Source of the DNA: Nitrogeniibacter mangrovi
GTDB lineage: Bacteria; Pseudomonadota; Gammaproteobacteria; Burkholderiales; Rhodocyclaceae
Length of the DNA stretch: 64,000 bases
Direction of reading: 5' to 3'
NCBI RefSeq assembly: GCF_010983895.1
Contig: NZ_CP048836.1
Location: 3,410,001 to 3,474,000 of the forward strand
Below the pieces are notes generated by a model. That model was not told the origin of the DNA. It saw nothing but the letters and a program-made list of their open reading frames with translations, and did no database searches. Both the position numbers and the translations under genes were made by a program. Of the stretch, positions 21,660 to 30,758 are shown one piece after another (position 1 is the stretch's first letter; every line of letters begins with the position of its first letter).

Positions 21660-22859
21660 ATGGGTTGGCGCGACTTCCTCGCCATGTCCACGCGGGCCCT
21701 CGTGGCGCATCGCATGCGCAGCTTCCTCACCCTGCTGGGCATCGCCGTGGGCATCGCCGCGGTGATCCTGCTCACCTCCATCGGCGAGGGCATCCACCAG
21801 TTCGTGCTCACCGAATTCACCCAGTTCGGTACCAACGTGGTGGCGGTCAACCCGGGCTCCAAGGGCATCAAGGGCGGCCCGCCGGGCCTGCCCAACACCG
21901 CCCGCCCGCTCACCCTCGAAGACGCCCGCGCCCTCGAGCGCATCCCCGGGGTCACCGCCGTCACCCCCGCCGTGTGGGGCAATGCCGAGGTCGAAGGCCA
22001 TGGCCGCGTGCGCCGCAGCACCGTCTATGGCGTCGGCCCGGCCATGCAGCAGGTGTTCACCATGAGCGTGCGCAGCGGCCGCTTCCTGCCCGCCGACAAC
22101 GCCGAACAGCCGCGCGCCTTCGCCGTGCTCGGCTCGACCCTCAAGCGCGAGCTGTTCGGCCACGGCAACGCCCTGGGCGAACGCGTGCGCATCGGCGGCG
22201 AGCGCTTCCGCGTCATCGGGGTGATGGAATCCAAGGGCCAGCTGCTCGGCATCGACCTGGACGACACGGTGTACATCCCCACCGCGCGCGGCCTCGCCCT
22301 GTTCAACCGCGACGGCCTCCTGGAAATCGACGTCTCCTACCGGGAAGGCACACCGGCCGCCGCCATCGCCCGCGCCGTCGAGCGCGTGCTCGACGCCCGC
22401 CACGGCCGCAAGGACTTCTCCACCACCACCCAGGAAGACATGCTCGAGGCGCTGGGCAACATCCTCGACATCCTCACCGCCGCGGTCGGCGCCCTGGGCG
22501 GCATCTCCCTGCTGGTGGGGGGCGTCGGCATCGTCACCATCATGACCATCGCGGTCACCGAGCGCACCGGCGAGATCGGCCTGCTCGTCGCCCTCGGCGC
22601 CCGCCGCCAGACCATCCTCGGCCTTTTCCTAGGCGAAGCCGTGGCCCTGGCCGCCCTCGGCGGCGCCTGCGGCCTCGTCATCGGCATCGGCCTCGCCCAG
22701 CTCGTCGGCCTGCTCGTCCCCGACCTGCCGGTGCACACCCCGCTGAAGTTCGTGGTGCTGGCGGAGATCACCGCCGTGGTGATCGGCCTGCTCGCCGGCG
22801 TGCTGCCGGCGCGCAAGGCGACAACGCTGGATCCGGTGGAGGCGTTGCGGGCGGAGTAA
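21660..22859 (+). CDS. ABC transporter permease, MacB/FtsX type (second of two)
   Basis: A 399-residue paralogue of the preceding permease. N-terminal helix with HRMRSFLTLLGIAVGIAAVILL, periplasmic domain with GRFLPADNAEQPRAFAVLGS, then three FtsX-type helices and the closing motif PARKATTLDPVEALRAE. The coupling stretch is RTGEIGLLVALGARRQTI. The start is the ATG two bases after the previous stop. It ends the exporter operon; a REP-like repeat lies just downstream. Confidence 0.9.
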   Translation: MGWRDFLAMSTRALVAHRMRSFLTLLGIAVGIAAVILLTSIGEGIHQFVLTEFTQFGTNVVAVNPGSKGIKGGPPGLPNTARPLTLEDARALERIPGVTAVTPAVWGNAEVEGHGRVRRSTVYGVGPAMQQVFTMSVRSGRFLPADNAEQPRAFAVLGSTLKRELFGHGNALGERVRIGGERFRVIGVMESKGQLLGIDLDDTVYIPTARGLALFNRDGLLEIDVSYREGTPAAAIARAVERVLDARHGRKDFSTTTQEDMLEALGNILDILTAAVGALGGISLLVGGVGIVTIMTIAVTERTGEIGLLVALGARRQTILGLFLGEAVALAALGGACGLVIGIGLAQLVGLLVPDLPVHTPLKFVVLAEITAVVIGLLAGVLPARKATTLDPVEALRAE

Positions 22860-22882
22860 GCCAAAACGCCCCCGGCAAGGAC

Positions 22883-22980
22883 GTAGCCCGGCTGGAGCGA
22901 AGCGGAATCCGGGGTCAGCGGTGGGTCGATCACCGATTCCCGGCGTCGGGCCGACAGCCCTCGGCCGGGCTGCGGTCGCT
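22883..22980. repeat. REP-like intergenic repeat
   Basis: Starts with GTAGCCCGGCTGGAGCGAAG and continues CGGAATCCGGGG, a phrase I recognise as a common dispersed intergenic element in beta- and gammaproteobacteria. It can pair CCCGG with CCGGG. The right-hand part (TCGGCCGGGCTGCGGTCGCTT) looks like a partial inverted copy. It lies between the convergent exporter and pseudouridine synthase genes. Copy number cannot be judged from one window. Confidence 0.5.
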
Positions 22981-23005
22981 TACCCAACCCGCGACACATG
23001 GAAGA

Positions 23006-23824
23006 TCAAAACACTTCCCCATCCCTGAGATACCGCCACTGCCCCTGCGGCAGATCCCCCAGCCGTACCTTCCCGATCCGCACCCGCTTGAGCCCCACCA
23101 CCTTCAGGCCCACCAGCTCGCACATGCGCCGGATCTGGCGTTTGCGGCCTTCCTTGAGGATGAAGCGCAGCTGGTCCTTGTTCATCCACTGCACCTTGGC
23201 CGGGCGCAGGGCCTTGCCGTCGAGTTCGAGTCCGTGGTTGAGGCGGGCGAGGTCGGCGTTGGAGAGCTTGCCTTCGACGCGCACCAGGTATTCCTTCTCC
23301 ACCTTGGTGTCGTCGCCGATGAGGCGCTTGGCAATCACACCGTCCTGGGTGAGCACCAGCAGGCCGGTGGAGTCGATGTCGAGGCGGCCGGCGGGGGCGA
23401 GCCCCTTGAGGTGCTGGCGCTTGAACACCTGCTTGCCACCCGGCGCCAGATTCTGCGGAACGATGAGCTCGACCGCGGCCTTATGGCCCTTCTCGGGTTG
23501 GGCGGACACGTAGCCGACCGGCTTGTGGAGCAGGATGGTGACCCGTTCGGCCTGCATGGCTTCGCCACGGCGCGACAGCTGGATATCCACGTCGGGCGGG
23601 AAGCGCTTGCCCAGTTCGTTGACCCGCTCGCCATTGACGAACACCCAGCCCTTTTCGATGAGCGTGTCGGCCTCGCGCCGGGAGCACAGGCCGCGCTCGC
23701 TCATGAGCTTGGACAGGCGAACGCCGTCCGGATGGTCGGTCACCGGCGCGGGTGCCGGCGCCGGGGCGGCGGCGCGCTGGAAGCGACGGCCGGGCTTGGT
23801 GTTGTCGGAATCGGATGTGCTCAT
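23006..23824 (-). CDS. 23S rRNA pseudouridine synthase, RluF/RluB family
   Basis: A 272-residue RNA-modifying enzyme. An S4 RNA-binding domain (about 36-90, [25 protein letters not shown]) precedes the catalytic domain, whose Asp lies in [37 protein letters not shown] resembles RluF more than RluB or RluE. It isomerises a specific uridine in 23S rRNA. The start is [10 protein letters not shown], seven codons inside the open frame; the N-terminal extension is Pro/Ala-rich and probably disordered. It lies downstream of a terminator that ends the Mrp operon, so it probably has its own promoter. Confidence 0.85.
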   Translation of the reverse strand: MSTSDSDNTKPGRRFQRAAAPAPAPAPVTDHPDGVRLSKLMSERGLCSRREADTLIEKGWVFVNGERVNELGKRFPPDVDIQLSRRGEAMQAERVTILLHKPVGYVSAQPEKGHKAAVELIVPQNLAPGGKQVFKRQHLKGLAPAGRLDIDSTGLLVLTQDGVIAKRLIGDDTKVEKEYLVRVEGKLSNADLARLNHGLELDGKALRPAKVQWMNKDQLRFILKEGRKRQIRRMCELVGLKVVGLKRVRIGKVRLGDLPQGQWRYLRDGEVF

Positions 23825-23856
23825 GGGCTCGAAGTATCGCGCCAACCGGCGGTCAG

Positions 23857-23887
23857 GAAAAGAAAAAGCCGGTGACGCGCACCGGCT
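23857..23887 (-). terminator. Rho-independent terminator of the Mrp operon
   Basis: On the minus strand AGCCGGT pairs with ACCGGCT across a 7-base loop and is followed by TTTTTCTTTTCC. It lies about 23 bases past the stop of the last antiporter gene and before the pseudouridine synthase ATG. Confidence 0.8.
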
Positions 23888-23909
23888 GTTCGGATGTGTC
23901 CCGGGCCGC

Positions 23910-25601
23910 TCAAGTCGGGATGTAGAACACGATCAGGTACATCAGCAGCAGGATGGCCACCCACAGCACCATGCTGCCGGACAGCCAGGTGCGCGCCAGC
24001 ACGCCGGCGGGGCCGTAATGGCGCCGGATGCCCTGCCCGAGCCCGGTCAGGGCGGCGAGCGCGCCGCCGTAGAAGGCCGCCAAGCCGCCGCTGACGACCG
24101 TCGTCAGGGCCCGGGCGATGCGCAGGCCGGCGCGACGGTAGAACCAGTCGGTGTCGAGGGTGATGGTCAGGGTGCGCTTGAGGTAGCCCAGCAGCAGGAA
24201 GAAGGCCAGGCCCGAGAACAGCAGCAACTGCAGCTGCGAGACCACGTGGCTGCCGGTGTAGGGCACGTAGTCCACCGCATACGGCAGGATGGCGTAGAGC
24301 GGCTCGGGATACACCCCGAGGCCGATGCAGAAGGCGGAAAAGATCACCATCGCCCAGCGCATGCTGGCGGGCGGGTCCTTGGGACGCAGGCCGGAATCCT
24401 TCTGGAAGAACACGAACCAGGGGAACTTGATGCCCGCATGCAGGAACACGCCGGCCGACGCGGCAGCGAGGAGCAGCCACACGGTCATCAGGTGCTGGTC
24501 GGCGGCGGCCTGGGCGATCATCGACTTGGTGACGAAGCCCGAGGTGAGCGGAAAGGCCGAGATCGCCAGCGCGCCGATGGTGCCGCACACGGTGGTCAGC
24601 GGCATGCTCTGGAACAGGCCGCCCAGGTCGGTGCACTTGGTCTTGCCGGTCTGGTAGAACACCGAGCCGGCGGACATGAGCAGCAGCGCCTTGTAGATGA
24701 TGTGCGCAAAGGCATGAGCGGCGGCGCCGTTAAGCGCCATCTCGGTGCCGATGCCGATGCCGGTGACCATGAAGCCGACCTGGTTGATGATCGAGTAGGC
24801 CAGGATGCGGCGCATGTCGTTTTCGAGAATCGCGTACACGATCCCGTAGATGGCCATGTAGAGACCGACGAACACCAGGACCTCGGCCCCGGGGAAGCCG
24901 CGCAGCAGCACGTAAACCGCCGTCTTGGTGGTGAACGCGGAGAGGAACACGGTGCCGCTCCACGAGGCCTGCGGGTAGGCGTCAGGCAGCCAGGCGGAGA
25001 ACGGGGGCGCGCCGGCGTTGACCAGGAAGCCGATGAGGATCAGCCAGTGGGGCAGCGAATCGGGCTTCATGGCGGTGAAGGTGATGTCGCCGCCGCCGGC
25101 CAGATGGCCGGTGATGCCGGCCATGAGCACCACGCCGCCGAACAGATGCACCATCAGGTAGCGCATGGAAGCCTTGCGGGCACCCGCACCGCCGGCCCAG
25201 ATCACCAGGGTGGAGCCGACCGCCATCAGCTCCCAGAACAGGAACAGGGTGATGAGATCACCGGCGAACACCGCGCCGACCGCGGAACCGGCATAGACGA
25301 AGGCCGCCGGCACCTCGATGCGGTGGCGCTGCCCGAGCGCGAACAGGCCGCCCACCAGCGTCATCAGCGTGAAGATGGTGGCGAAGATGCGCGCCAGGCG
25401 ATCGCCGCGCACGAACTGGAGCTGGTAGTCGAGGAAGCGCACATGGCCGAAGACGCCGTCGCCCACCTGCCACACCAGCCACAGCGCCACCGCCGGTACC
25501 AGCAGGGTCAGGATCTGGCGGGCGCGCCCGTGCACGAAGGCCATGACGAGGCCGCCGGCGATGAGCCACAGCCCGGGATGGATCAGCATGTCATTCGTCA
25601 T
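23910..25601 (-). CDS. Mrp antiporter subunit, NuoL/M/N-like (third copy)
   Basis: A 563-residue polytopic membrane protein of the proton-translocating NuoL/MrpA/MrpD superfamily. The conserved helix-5 glutamate is in [14 protein letters not shown], and the channel lysine/histidine region is in [36 protein letters not shown] and [18 protein letters not shown] are typical. It is the last and most divergent of three such subunits in the operon. The start overlaps the stop of the 77-residue gene by 11 bases. It probably forms one of the ion-translocating channels of the antiporter. Confidence 0.88.
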   Translation of the reverse strand: MTNDMLIHPGLWLIAGGLVMAFVHGRARQILTLLVPAVALWLVWQVGDGVFGHVRFLDYQLQFVRGDRLARIFATIFTLMTLVGGLFALGQRHRIEVPAAFVYAGSAVGAVFAGDLITLFLFWELMAVGSTLVIWAGGAGARKASMRYLMVHLFGGVVLMAGITGHLAGGGDITFTAMKPDSLPHWLILIGFLVNAGAPPFSAWLPDAYPQASWSGTVFLSAFTTKTAVYVLLRGFPGAEVLVFVGLYMAIYGIVYAILENDMRRILAYSIINQVGFMVTGIGIGTEMALNGAAAHAFAHIIYKALLLMSAGSVFYQTGKTKCTDLGGLFQSMPLTTVCGTIGALAISAFPLTSGFVTKSMIAQAAADQHLMTVWLLLAAASAGVFLHAGIKFPWFVFFQKDSGLRPKDPPASMRWAMVIFSAFCIGLGVYPEPLYAILPYAVDYVPYTGSHVVSQLQLLLFSGLAFFLLLGYLKRTLTITLDTDWFYRRAGLRIARALTTVVSGGLAAFYGGALAALTGLGQGIRRHYGPAGVLARTWLSGSMVLWVAILLLMYLIVFYIPT

Positions 25602-25824
25602 AGTAGGTGTCCGGACGCTTGAGGACCATGCCGATCAGCTTGGAGCCGAACACCATGATCACGCACGAACCGAAGCCGAACCAGGCGCTGAACGCGGGCC
25701 AGCCGTCGATGCCGAAGTGCGGGTGGCCATGAACGAAGAACTCCGCCACCACGGTGAGCGCGAGGATGGCGATGAAGGCGATCCACAGTTTGCGGATGGT
25801 TTCCGGGCGAACGAGCCAGTGCAT
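25591..25824 (-). CDS. Small two-helix membrane protein inside the Mrp operon
   Basis: A 77-residue protein (MHWLVRPETIRKLW...RPDTYYDE) with two hydrophobic segments at about 13-31 and 44-67, separated by a His-rich loop (VHGHPHFGID). It lies between two NuoL-like subunit genes, overlapping the downstream one by 11 bases and trailing the upstream one by two, so it is translationally embedded in the operon. I do not recognise it as one of the canonical MrpA-G subunits. Inference: an accessory subunit of the complex. Confidence 0.75.
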   Translation of the reverse strand: MHWLVRPETIRKLWIAFIAILALTVVAEFFVHGHPHFGIDGWPAFSAWFGFGSCVIMVFGSKLIGMVLKRPDTYYDE

Positions 25825-25826
25825 GA

Positions 25827-27305
25827 TCAGTTTTCTCCCGCCACCACACGGGCCAGGCGCAGCACCGGCTCGTGGTAAAGGAACAGGGCGATGGTCAGCG
25901 AGGCGGTCACGGTCTGCGCCAGCACCATCAGCCAGGGGGCCTCGCCATGGTCGCCGTGATGATCGTCCCCATGCGCCTCGTCGGCCGGCGCGCGGAAGAA
26001 GGCACGCCACACGATGGGCACGAAGTAGCCGGCGTTGAGCAAGGTGCTGAGCACCAGCACCCCCACCGCGATCCAGTGCTCCGAGCCCATGGCGGCGGAC
26101 AGGATGTACCACTTAGAGATGAAGCCGGCCGCCGGCGGCAGGCCGATCATCGACAGCGCGCCGACACCGAAGGCGACCATGGTCCAGGGCATGCGCCGGC
26201 CGATGCCGTCGAGCTGGCTGACCTCGGTCTTGTGGGCCGCCGTGTAGATGGAACCGGCGGCGAAGAACAGGGTGATCTTGCCCACCGCGTGGGCGGCGAT
26301 GTGCATGGCGGCGCCGACGATGGAGATCGGCGTGAGCAGCGTTGCCGCCAGGGTCACGTAGGAGAGCTGGCTGATCGTCGAGTAGGCCAGACGCCGCTTG
26401 AGGTTGTCCGCCCGCAGTGCCACCACCGAGGCGGCCACGATGGTGAAGCCGGCGATCAGCGGCACCCAGTCGGCGCTGCCCAGCGCGAGCAGGTTCTTGG
26501 CGCCGAAGATGTACACGATCACCTTGACGATGGTGAACACCCCCGCCTTGACCACCGCCACCGCGTGCAGCAGCGCGGAGACCGGCGTCGGCGCCACCAT
26601 GGCCGCGGGCAGCCAGCGGTGGAAGGGCATCAGCGCCGCCTTGCCGATGCCGAACATGTACAGCGCCACGAGCACGGTGGTGCCGGCCGCGCCGACCTGG
26701 CCGGCGAGGATGCCGCCCTGGCGGAAGTCGAGGGTGCCGGTGAGCACCCAGGTGGCCATCATGCCGGTGAGCAGGAAGACGATGGAGGTGCCCATGAGCA
26801 CGCCCAGGTAGATGCGCGCCGACTTCTTCGCATGCTCGGTGCCGTGATGCGTGACCAGCGGGTAGGTGATCAGCGTCATCGCCTCGTAGAAGAGGAACAG
26901 GGTGAGCATGTTGCCGGCCAGCGCGATGCCCTGCGCGGCGAGGATGGAGCCGGCGAAGCACACGAAGAAGCGGGTCTGGTGCCCCTCCTGGTTGCCGCGC
27001 ATGTAGCCGATCGAATACAGCGAGCTGACGATCCACAGCCCCGAGGCGATGATGGCGAACAGCGCCCCGAGCGGCTCGACCGCCAGCTTGAGCGCCATCC
27101 CGGGCACCATGGTGCTCAGCACCAGTTCGGGGCGGGCGCCGCCCATCACGTCGCCGGCCAGCGACAGCACCTGGGCGAACAGGGCCACCGCGGTGGCCAG
27201 GGTGATGCCCTCGCGCAGGTTCGGCGCGCGGCCGGCCAGGGCGATCAGCACCATGCCGAGCGCCGGGGTGGCGAGGATGCCTGCCAGTGCCATGGACCCG
27301 GTCAT
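25827..27305 (-). CDS. Mrp antiporter subunit, NuoL/M/N-like (second copy; MrpD/MrpA-N type)
   Basis: A 492-residue membrane protein with about 14 helices. The conserved Glu is in LTLFLFYEAMTLITYPLV, and the channel Lys is in MFGIGKAALMPFHRWLPAAMVAPTPVSALLHAVAVVKAG. NLKRRLAYSTISQLSYV and GFISKWYI are further family motifs. It belongs to the proton-channel subunits shared by Mrp antiporters and complex I. I set the start at MTGSMALAG because it overlaps the preceding stop (ATGA). A His/Asp-rich stretch (HGDDHHGDHGE) near the C-terminus may bind metal. Confidence 0.88.
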   Translation of the reverse strand: MTGSMALAGILATPALGMVLIALAGRAPNLREGITLATAVALFAQVLSLAGDVMGGARPELVLSTMVPGMALKLAVEPLGALFAIIASGLWIVSSLYSIGYMRGNQEGHQTRFFVCFAGSILAAQGIALAGNMLTLFLFYEAMTLITYPLVTHHGTEHAKKSARIYLGVLMGTSIVFLLTGMMATWVLTGTLDFRQGGILAGQVGAAGTTVLVALYMFGIGKAALMPFHRWLPAAMVAPTPVSALLHAVAVVKAGVFTIVKVIVYIFGAKNLLALGSADWVPLIAGFTIVAASVVALRADNLKRRLAYSTISQLSYVTLAATLLTPISIVGAAMHIAAHAVGKITLFFAAGSIYTAAHKTEVSQLDGIGRRMPWTMVAFGVGALSMIGLPPAAGFISKWYILSAAMGSEHWIAVGVLVLSTLLNAGYFVPIVWRAFFRAPADEAHGDDHHGDHGEAPWLMVLAQTVTASLTIALFLYHEPVLRLARVVAGEN

Positions 27306-28792
27306 TGGCCTGCCCCCAGCATGGATTCGGCGGCAAGCTGCGCCATGTGGCCACTCCACGAGGCGTCGAGGCCGAACCAGACGCAGGCGCCGATCATCAG
27401 CAGGGCCGGCACCAGCATCGACAGCGGCGCCTCACCGACGGGCGGATGGTCCTCCGGCGGCGCGCGGAAGTAGGCCACCTCGACGAAGCGCCACACGTAG
27501 AGCACCGCCAGCAGTGAGCTGAGCACCACCGCCGCGGCCAGCCACCACTGCCCGGCCTCCATCGCCGCCGTGACCAGATACCACTTGCTGATGAAACCCG
27601 CGGTGCCGGGGATGCCGATCAGGCTCAGGCCGCCGATGACGAAGGCGAACGAGGCCACCGGCATGGTGCGGCCGAGCCCGGCGAGGCGGTCGAGCGAGGA
27701 ACTGCCGCAGCGCAGGACGGCTCCGCCGAGCACCAGGAACATGCCGCCCTTGGTGAGCGCATGGTTGAACAGGTGGGCGACGGCGGCGGTGGCGCCAGCC
27801 ACCGAGTGCAGGCTGATCCCCAGGGTGATGTAGCCGATCTGGGAGACGCTCGAGTAGGCCAGCAGGCGCTTCAGATCCTTCTGCATGATGGCGACCACCG
27901 CGGGGATGAACATCGCCGCCAGCGACAGCGCGAGCAGCACCACGCCGGTGTCGCGCACGTCGAACACCTCGCCCACGCCGAAGATGGTGAAGAAATAGCG
28001 CATGAGCACGTAGATCGACACCTTGGTCGCCGTGGCGGCGAGGAAGGCCGACACCGCCGAGGGCGCATAGGCGTAGGCGTTGGGCAACCACAGATGGAGC
28101 GGGAACAGCGCGATCTTGAGCGACACCCCCACGGTGATGAAGGCCAGCGCCGCCAGGGTGGCACGCGGCTCGCCCATGGTGGCCAGGCGCGTGGCCATGT
28201 CGGCGAGGTTGAGGGTGCCGGTCTGCAGGTAGAGGATGCCGATGCCGACCACGTACAGCGTCGCCCCGACCGTCCCCATCAGCAGGTACTGGTAGGAGGC
28301 CACCAGCGCGCGGCGATCGCGCCCCATGGCGATGAGCACGTAGGTCGACAGGGACGAGATCTCGAGGAACACGAACAGGTTGAACGCATCGCCCGTGACC
28401 AGGATGCCGAGCAGCCCCGCCAGGCACAGCATCATCAGGGCGTAGAACAGGTAGTGCTCCTCGCTGCGCACCTCGGCGGCGATCCCCACCCGGCAGTACG
28501 GCAGCACGAACACCCCCATGCCGGAGACGATCAGCGCGACGAAGGCGTTGATGGTGCTGATGCGGTATTCGATGCCCAGCGGTGGTGCCCAGCTGCCGAT
28601 GGCGTAGCTGATGGGGCCGTGTTCGACCACCTGGCTCAGCAGGCTGGCCGCCATGCCGAAGGCGAGCACGCAGGTGATCATCGCCGCCAGCCAGGCGAGG
28701 GTCGGCCGGCGCAGCAGCACGATCAGGGGGGCCGTCATGAGCGGCACGACGACGAGCAGGACGGGGTAGTGTTGGGCGAGCAAGGCGGTCAA
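27302..28792 (-). CDS. mrpD: Mrp antiporter subunit D-like (first copy)
   Basis: A 496-residue NuoL/M/N-type membrane subunit. The key Glu is in FNLFVFLEISSLSTYVLIA and the conserved channel Lys in VSLKIALFPLHLWLPNAYAYAPSAVSAFLAATATKVS. MQKDLKRLLAYSSVSQIGY and GFISKWYLV are present. It follows mrpC with a four-base overlap, the normal mrpC-mrpD order, so it is the best candidate for the true MrpD. Confidence 0.9.
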   Translation of the reverse strand: MTALLAQHYPVLLVVVPLMTAPLIVLLRRPTLAWLAAMITCVLAFGMAASLLSQVVEHGPISYAIGSWAPPLGIEYRISTINAFVALIVSGMGVFVLPYCRVGIAAEVRSEEHYLFYALMMLCLAGLLGILVTGDAFNLFVFLEISSLSTYVLIAMGRDRRALVASYQYLLMGTVGATLYVVGIGILYLQTGTLNLADMATRLATMGEPRATLAALAFITVGVSLKIALFPLHLWLPNAYAYAPSAVSAFLAATATKVSIYVLMRYFFTIFGVGEVFDVRDTGVVLLALSLAAMFIPAVVAIMQKDLKRLLAYSSVSQIGYITLGISLHSVAGATAAVAHLFNHALTKGGMFLVLGGAVLRCGSSSLDRLAGLGRTMPVASFAFVIGGLSLIGIPGTAGFISKWYLVTAAMEAGQWWLAAAVVLSSLLAVLYVWRFVEVAYFRAPPEDHPPVGEAPLSMLVPALLMIGACVWFGLDASWSGHMAQLAAESMLGAGQ

Positions 28793-29160
28793 CGGTCGGT
28801 GGCGGATTCGTCGTCGGCATCGACCTTGAGGACTTCCTCCTCGTCGATGGTCCCGTAGGCTTCCTTGATCCGCACGACCAGCGCGAGCCCGAGCGCCAGG
28901 GTGGCGACGCCCACGACGATGGCGGTCAGGATGAGGACGTGCGGCAGGGGATTCGAGTACACCTTGAAGGCGTCGTCAACGATTGGCGCGGTGCCGCCGA
29001 TGAGCTTGCCGGGCGCGATGTAGAGCAGGTAGACCGCGGTCTGGAACAGCCCCAGGCCGATGAGCTTCTTGATCAGGTTGCTGCGCGCGATGACCACGAA
29101 CAGGCCCACCATCAGCAGCAGCACGGTCACGAAATAGCTGTAGTGGCTGGCGATGCTCAC
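28789..29160 (-). CDS. mrpC: Mrp antiporter subunit C (NuoK-like)
   Basis: A 123-residue protein with three membrane helices, homologous to NuoK. It contains LIKKLIGLGLFQTAVYLLYI and NPLPHVLILTAIVVGVATLALGLAL, the conserved MnhC/MrpC segment, and ends in an acidic tail. It overlaps mrpD and the preceding mrpB-like gene by four bases each. Confidence 0.92.
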   Translation of the reverse strand: MSIASHYSYFVTVLLLMVGLFVVIARSNLIKKLIGLGLFQTAVYLLYIAPGKLIGGTAPIVDDAFKVYSNPLPHVLILTAIVVGVATLALGLALVVRIKEAYGTIDEEEVLKVDADDESATDR

Positions 29161-29594
29161 GCGTCATCCTCCTCGGCGTCGCGACGGCGTGCGGCGAAGG
29201 CGTAGAAGATCTTGAGCATCACTGCGGCGACGGTGATCGCGACCCCGACTTCCACCCAGAAGATGCCGCGGTGCTGGCCGTGCACCGGATTGTGGTCGAG
29301 CACGAAGTAGTCCAGGTAGTTGCCACCCAGCACGATGCCGGCCACGCCGACACCCGCGTAGATGAGCACGCCGATGGCGATGAGGGCCTCGATCAGCCCG
29401 TCGGGCACCACCTTGCGGGCGCTCGGCAGACCGTAGATGACGGCGTAGAAGATGATCGCCGCGGCCACGATCACGCCGGCCTGGAAGCCGCCGCCCGGGC
29501 CGAAATCGCCATGGAACTGCACATAGGAGGCGAACATGAGCGCGAAGGGGATGAGCAGCTTCGCGAGCACGCGAAGCACGATGTCCATGCGCAT
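29157..29594 (-). CDS. mrpB: Mrp antiporter subunit B
   Basis: A 145-residue protein with four helices. VQFHGDFGPGGGFQAGVIVAAAIIFY is the hallmark of the MnhB/MrpB family, and it starts with LRVLAKLLIPFALMFASYV. The ATG overlaps the stop of the preceding MbhD/E-like gene by one base (TGATG), implying translational coupling. The C-terminus is charged. Confidence 0.92.
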   Translation of the reverse strand: MRMDIVLRVLAKLLIPFALMFASYVQFHGDFGPGGGFQAGVIVAAAIIFYAVIYGLPSARKVVPDGLIEALIAIGVLIYAGVGVAGIVLGGNYLDYFVLDHNPVHGQHRGIFWVEVGVAITVAAVMLKIFYAFAARRRDAEEDDA

Positions 29595-30154
29595 CAGCCA
29601 GTCTCCTCGCCGCTGCCGCGCTTCTGTCGCGTCTTGCGTCGGCGGATCAGGGTGATGATGCCGATGCCGGCGGTGAACACCACGGTGGTCTCGCCCAGGG
29701 TGTCGTAACCCCGGTAGCTGGCGAGCACGGCGGTCACCACGTTGGGCACCCCGGTCTCCTTGGGCGCCTCCACCAGATAGCGCGGTGCCACATGCTGCTG
29801 GATCGGCGCATCGGGGTCGGAGAAGGCCGGCAGACCGAGCGTGCCGTACACCAGCGTGCCGCCGGTCGCCGCCACGATGAACAGCGGCAGCCAGGGCTTG
29901 TGCATCGGTTTCGATTCGGTGCCCCCCGTCAGGTAGATGGCCCCGAGCAGCAGCACCGTGGAGATGCCCGCGCCGACCGCCGCCTCGGTCATGGCGACGT
30001 CGACGGCGTCGAGCACCACCAGCAGGGTCGCCATGAGAAAGCTGTAGATACCCGACAGCAGGACCACGCCGAACAGGTTGCGCTGGCGCGCGATGCCGAT
30101 GGCGGCGGCCCCCATCAGGGTCAGCAGGACGACGGCGGTCAGCGTGGTGAGGAT
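29594..30154 (-). CDS. MrpA C-terminal-like subunit (MbhD/DUF4040 plus MbhE-like), probable ATC start
   Basis: About 186 residues. The N-terminal half (RQRNLFGVVLLSGIYSFLMATLLVVLDAVDVAMTEAAVGAG) is the MbhD/DUF4040 domain; the C-terminal half (VLASYRGYDTLGETTVVFTAGIG) matches the MbhE-like region. In canonical Mrp operons both are fused to the end of the large MrpA protein; here they stand alone. No ATG, GTG or TTG gives the full first helix: the first in-frame ATG, 13 codons in, would cut into it. A good AAGGAGA site lies about seven bases before an ATC codon, so I use ATC as start. The beginning overlaps the end of mrpG by 16 bases. Confidence 0.7.
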   Translation of the reverse strand: MLTTLTAVVLLTLMGAAAIGIARQRNLFGVVLLSGIYSFLMATLLVVLDAVDVAMTEAAVGAGISTVLLLGAIYLTGGTESKPMHKPWLPLFIVAATGGTLVYGTLGLPAFSDPDAPIQQHVAPRYLVEAPKETGVPNVVTAVLASYRGYDTLGETTVVFTAGIGIITLIRRRKTRQKRGSGEETG

Positions 30155-30468
30155 GATGACTCTCCTTCGTCGGCCAGCACCGGCTCGGCGCCCCGCTCCA
30201 GCGCGGCATTGGCCAGCGAGTGGGACGCCGTCGGCGAGGTGAAAAAGATGAGCAGACCGAGAATCACCAGCTTGGCGGTGGCCAGCGTGAAGCCCGACTG
30301 GAGCATGAGCCCGAGAATGATCAGCCCGGCGCCCAGGGTGTCGATGATGCTGGCCGCATGCATGCGGGTGAAGAAGTCCGGCATGCGCAGCATGCCCACC
30401 GCGCCGATCACGCAGAAGATGCCGCCGATCGACAGCAGCACGGTGCTGAGGACGTCGATCAGGCTCAT
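30139..30468 (-). CDS. mrpG: Mrp antiporter subunit G
   Basis: A 109-residue protein with three helices. GAVGMLRMPDFFTRMHAASIIDTLGAGLI is the conserved MnhG/MrpG core. GGAGGA precedes the ATG, which overlaps the mrpF stop by four bases. The C-terminus has a Ser run (GESSSSPR) whose codons also hold the ribosome-binding site of the next gene. Confidence 0.93.
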   Translation of the reverse strand: MSLIDVLSTVLLSIGGIFCVIGAVGMLRMPDFFTRMHAASIIDTLGAGLIILGLMLQSGFTLATAKLVILGLLIFFTSPTASHSLANAALERGAEPVLADEGESSSSPR

Positions 30469-30758
30469 GCGCGATCCTCCTCGGTGCGCCCGGGCTCGCC
30501 CAGATCGCCGTAGCGGAAGAACTTCTGCAGCGCGATGGTGCCGATGACGTTGAGCAGCCCATAGACGATCGCCAGATCGACGAAGGCGGGGCGCTCGGAG
30601 ATGAATTCGAAGATCGCCAGCAGCATCATGGTGGCGGTGCCCACCGCGTTGCCGGCGAGCGCCCGGTCGAACACCGTCGGCCCCTTGAAGGCACGCACCA
30701 GCGCCAGCACCAGGGTCACCAGCAGCGCGGCGACGACCGTACCGTACATGGCATTCAT
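30465..30758 (-). CDS. mrpF: Mrp antiporter subunit F
   Basis: A 97-residue, three-helix protein. RAFKGPTVFDRALAGNAVGT and DLAIVYGLLNVIGTIALQKF match the MnhF/MrpF family, with the conserved Asp in the first. It overlaps mrpE by one base upstream and mrpG by four bases downstream. The C-terminal tail is charged. Confidence 0.92.
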   Translation of the reverse strand: MNAMYGTVVAALLVTLVLALVRAFKGPTVFDRALAGNAVGTATMMLLAIFEFISERPAFVDLAIVYGLLNVIGTIALQKFFRYGDLGEPGRTEEDRA

